Of a stretch of 5,166 nt of DNA, positions 4,181 to 5,166 are shown one piece after another. Under the pieces are notes generated by a model. That model had not been told where the DNA came from, did no database searches, and was given only the letters and a program-made list of their open reading frames with translations. Numbering within the stretch: the stretch's first letter is position 1; each line of letters begins with the position of its first letter. Source of the DNA: Pelagibacteraceae bacterium TMED146 (lineage in GTDB: Bacteria > Pseudomonadota > Alphaproteobacteria > Pelagibacterales > Pelagibacteraceae); assembly GCA_002171085.1 (NCBI GenBank), contig NHGV01000004.1, positions 79,689 through 84,854 of the forward strand, given 5' to 3'. A program made the translations under genes and the position numbers.

Positions 4181-5166
4181 ATTCTTATATTTTTTATTGC
4201 CTCTAAATTTATTATTTTTTTTAATATCTTTTAGATTCTCAGGCTCCTCTAATTTAATTAAAATCTCTGAATACGTATCTAATATTTTATTTTTATTATT
4301 TAAAAAGTTCACCTTAAATTCTCTTGAGAGAAGATTTTCTTTTTTTGTAAAAGTAGTTTTGAATTTGAATTTTTTTTCAAAAAAATCAATCTCATCATTC
4401 ATATTTTCTTTCATGTAAAGAATGGTTTTTGGTGATAATTCAACTTCTACTTTTTTGACTTTTGGAATATCAAATATTTTCTCTTCTACTTTTCTAAGTA
4501 TCTTTTCACAAAAAGACTCTTTTGATAATACAGTCTCCCATTTAATATAACTTTCTCTTAATCTCTGTCTTGTCATTTCAAGTAAGCCAAAATTACTTAT
4601 CCTTCCAACTTGTGTCCTAGCTTTATCTGATCTTAAAGATTCTTTCATTTTTCTTTCTACCAATCTTCTGTTGGAGTAATTTTCCATATCAATAAAATCG
4701 ATAACTATTAAACCAGCAAGATCTCTTAGTTTTGCTTGTCTAGCTACTTCTTCGGCAGCTTCAATATTTGTAGCAAGTGCAGTTTTTTCAATATTTCTTT
4801 CTTTTGTTGCTTTACCCGAGTTAACATCAACTGAAACTAAAGCCTCTGTAGGACTGATGATTAAATAACCCCCAGATTTAAGAGTTACTCTAGAGTCATA
4901 AATTTTATTTAAATATTTTTCTATTCCTGTTGAATGGAAAAGTGGAATTTTATTTTTATGTTTTTTTATTTTTTGCAAAGAATCTTTGGCGATTATTTCC
5001 GCATAATTTTTTGCTTTTTCATAAGCATCGCCACCATCAATAATTATTTCTTCAGTATCGTAGGTTAAAAAATCTCTTATAGATCTATAGATCAAATCTC
5101 CTTCTTCGTGAATTAAATTTGGTGCATTTGATTTTAAAGTTTTATCTTTAATTTTATCCCAAATAC
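4154..5166 (-). CDS. rne: Ribonuclease E/G family endoribonuclease, C-terminal part (runs off right edge)
   Basis: The frame is open from the window edge to TAA at 4156-4154, giving 336 residues. The TTG at 5095 is internal: upstream in-frame codons continue the family sequence (PNLIHEEGDLIYRSIRDFL), so the true start lies outside. It is the catalytic core of RNase E/G, which cuts single-stranded RNA in mRNA decay and rRNA/tRNA processing. The DNase I-like subdomain holds both metal-binding aspartates: SVDVNSGKAT (fragment Asp113, matching E. coli RNase E Asp303) and GLIVIDFIDM (Asp156, matching Asp346). GRISNFGLLEMTRQRLR follows. Two oddities: the CPxC zinc-link expected soon after RQRLR is absent, with only one Cys at 219 and about 11 fewer residues than E. 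coli, and the protein ends soon after the core in a Lys-rich tail (about 315-336) instead of a long scaffold domain. The symbol could equally be rng; the missing N-terminal S1 region would help decide. Confidence 0.9.
   Translation of the reverse strand, partial: IWDKIKDKTLKSNAPNLIHEEGDLIYRSIRDFLTYDTEEIIIDGGDAYEKAKNYAEIIAKDSLQKIKKHKNKIPLFHSTGIEKYLNKIYDSRVTLKSGGYLIISPTEALVSVDVNSGKATKERNIEKTALATNIEAAEEVARQAKLRDLAGLIVIDFIDMENYSNRRLVERKMKESLRSDKARTQVGRISNFGLLEMTRQRLRESYIKWETVLSKESFCEKILRKVEEKIFDIPKVKKVEVELSPKTILYMKENMNDEIDFFEKKFKFKTTFTKKENLLSREFKVNFLNNKNKILDTYSEILIKLEEPENLKDIKKNNKFRGNKKYKNTKKKKTKK

Noticed and set aside
4197..4418. A 73-residue Phe/Leu/Ser-rich open frame on the plus strand inside the RNase E/G gene
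   Set aside because: Its apparent hydrophobicity comes from the antisense of Lys/Glu-rich codons. It shows no family features and no ribosome binding site.
5093..5095. TTG as the start codon of the RNase E/G gene
   Set aside because: The frame stays open to the window edge and the upstream residues (NAPNLIHEEGD) read as the expected family sequence, so this Leu codon is internal.
1..5166. Mobile elements, CRISPR arrays, tRNA or rRNA genes, toxin-antitoxin or defence genes
   Set aside because: I found no transposase, integrase, regularly spaced repeats, tRNA cloverleaf or rRNA sequence. Every frame of good length is a housekeeping gene or its antisense shadow.

Overview
The window is a gene-dense, very AT-rich stretch of bacterial chromosome with six complete or near-complete housekeeping genes, one small alphaproteobacterial protein of unknown function, and partial genes at both edges. 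An NDUFA12-type complex I subunit next to a DUF2155 protein points to an Alphaproteobacterium. The strong A/T bias, gene overlaps of 1-16 bases and gaps of 6-31 bases fit a streamlined marine lineage such as SAR11 (Pelagibacterales). That placement is an inference from style and gene content; no 16S or other phylogenetic marker is present.

Layout: (1) positions 1-143, minus strand, the N-terminal part of an unrecognised protein leaving the left edge. (2) About 94 bases of divergent intergenic DNA. (3) Plus strand, the NDUFA12-family subunit overlapping a secreted DUF2155 protein. (4) Minus strand, the operon aroQ-accB-accC (3142 down to 956) with 11- and 4-base overlaps; its last stop interlocks with the DUF2155 stop. 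(5) A 31-base divergent gap whose two best promoter candidates overlap. (6) Plus strand, thiS-thiG sharing one base. (7) Minus strand, the catalytic C-terminal half of an RNase E/G-family enzyme that runs off the right edge.

How the genes work together: AccB carries biotin and AccC carboxylates it, which is the first half-reaction of acetyl-CoA carboxylase in fatty acid synthesis. The carboxyltransferase genes accA and accD are not here. AroQ is the type II dehydroquinase of the shikimate pathway and often precedes accBC. ThiS carries sulfur and ThiG builds the thiazole ring of thiamine; thiF, an oxidase such as thiO, and thiE are not in the window. The RNase E/G enzyme would act in mRNA decay and rRNA processing.

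I do not see a new defence, mobile or otherwise exotic system. The points most worth a second look are regulatory and structural: overlapping face-to-face promoter candidates between aroQ and thiS that predict a near-leaderless thiS mRNA; an RNase E-type protein that lacks the zinc-link cysteines and the long scaffold tail; a thiG ribosome binding site formed by the Gly codons that encode the functional ThiS tail; and convergent gene ends with almost no room for terminators.
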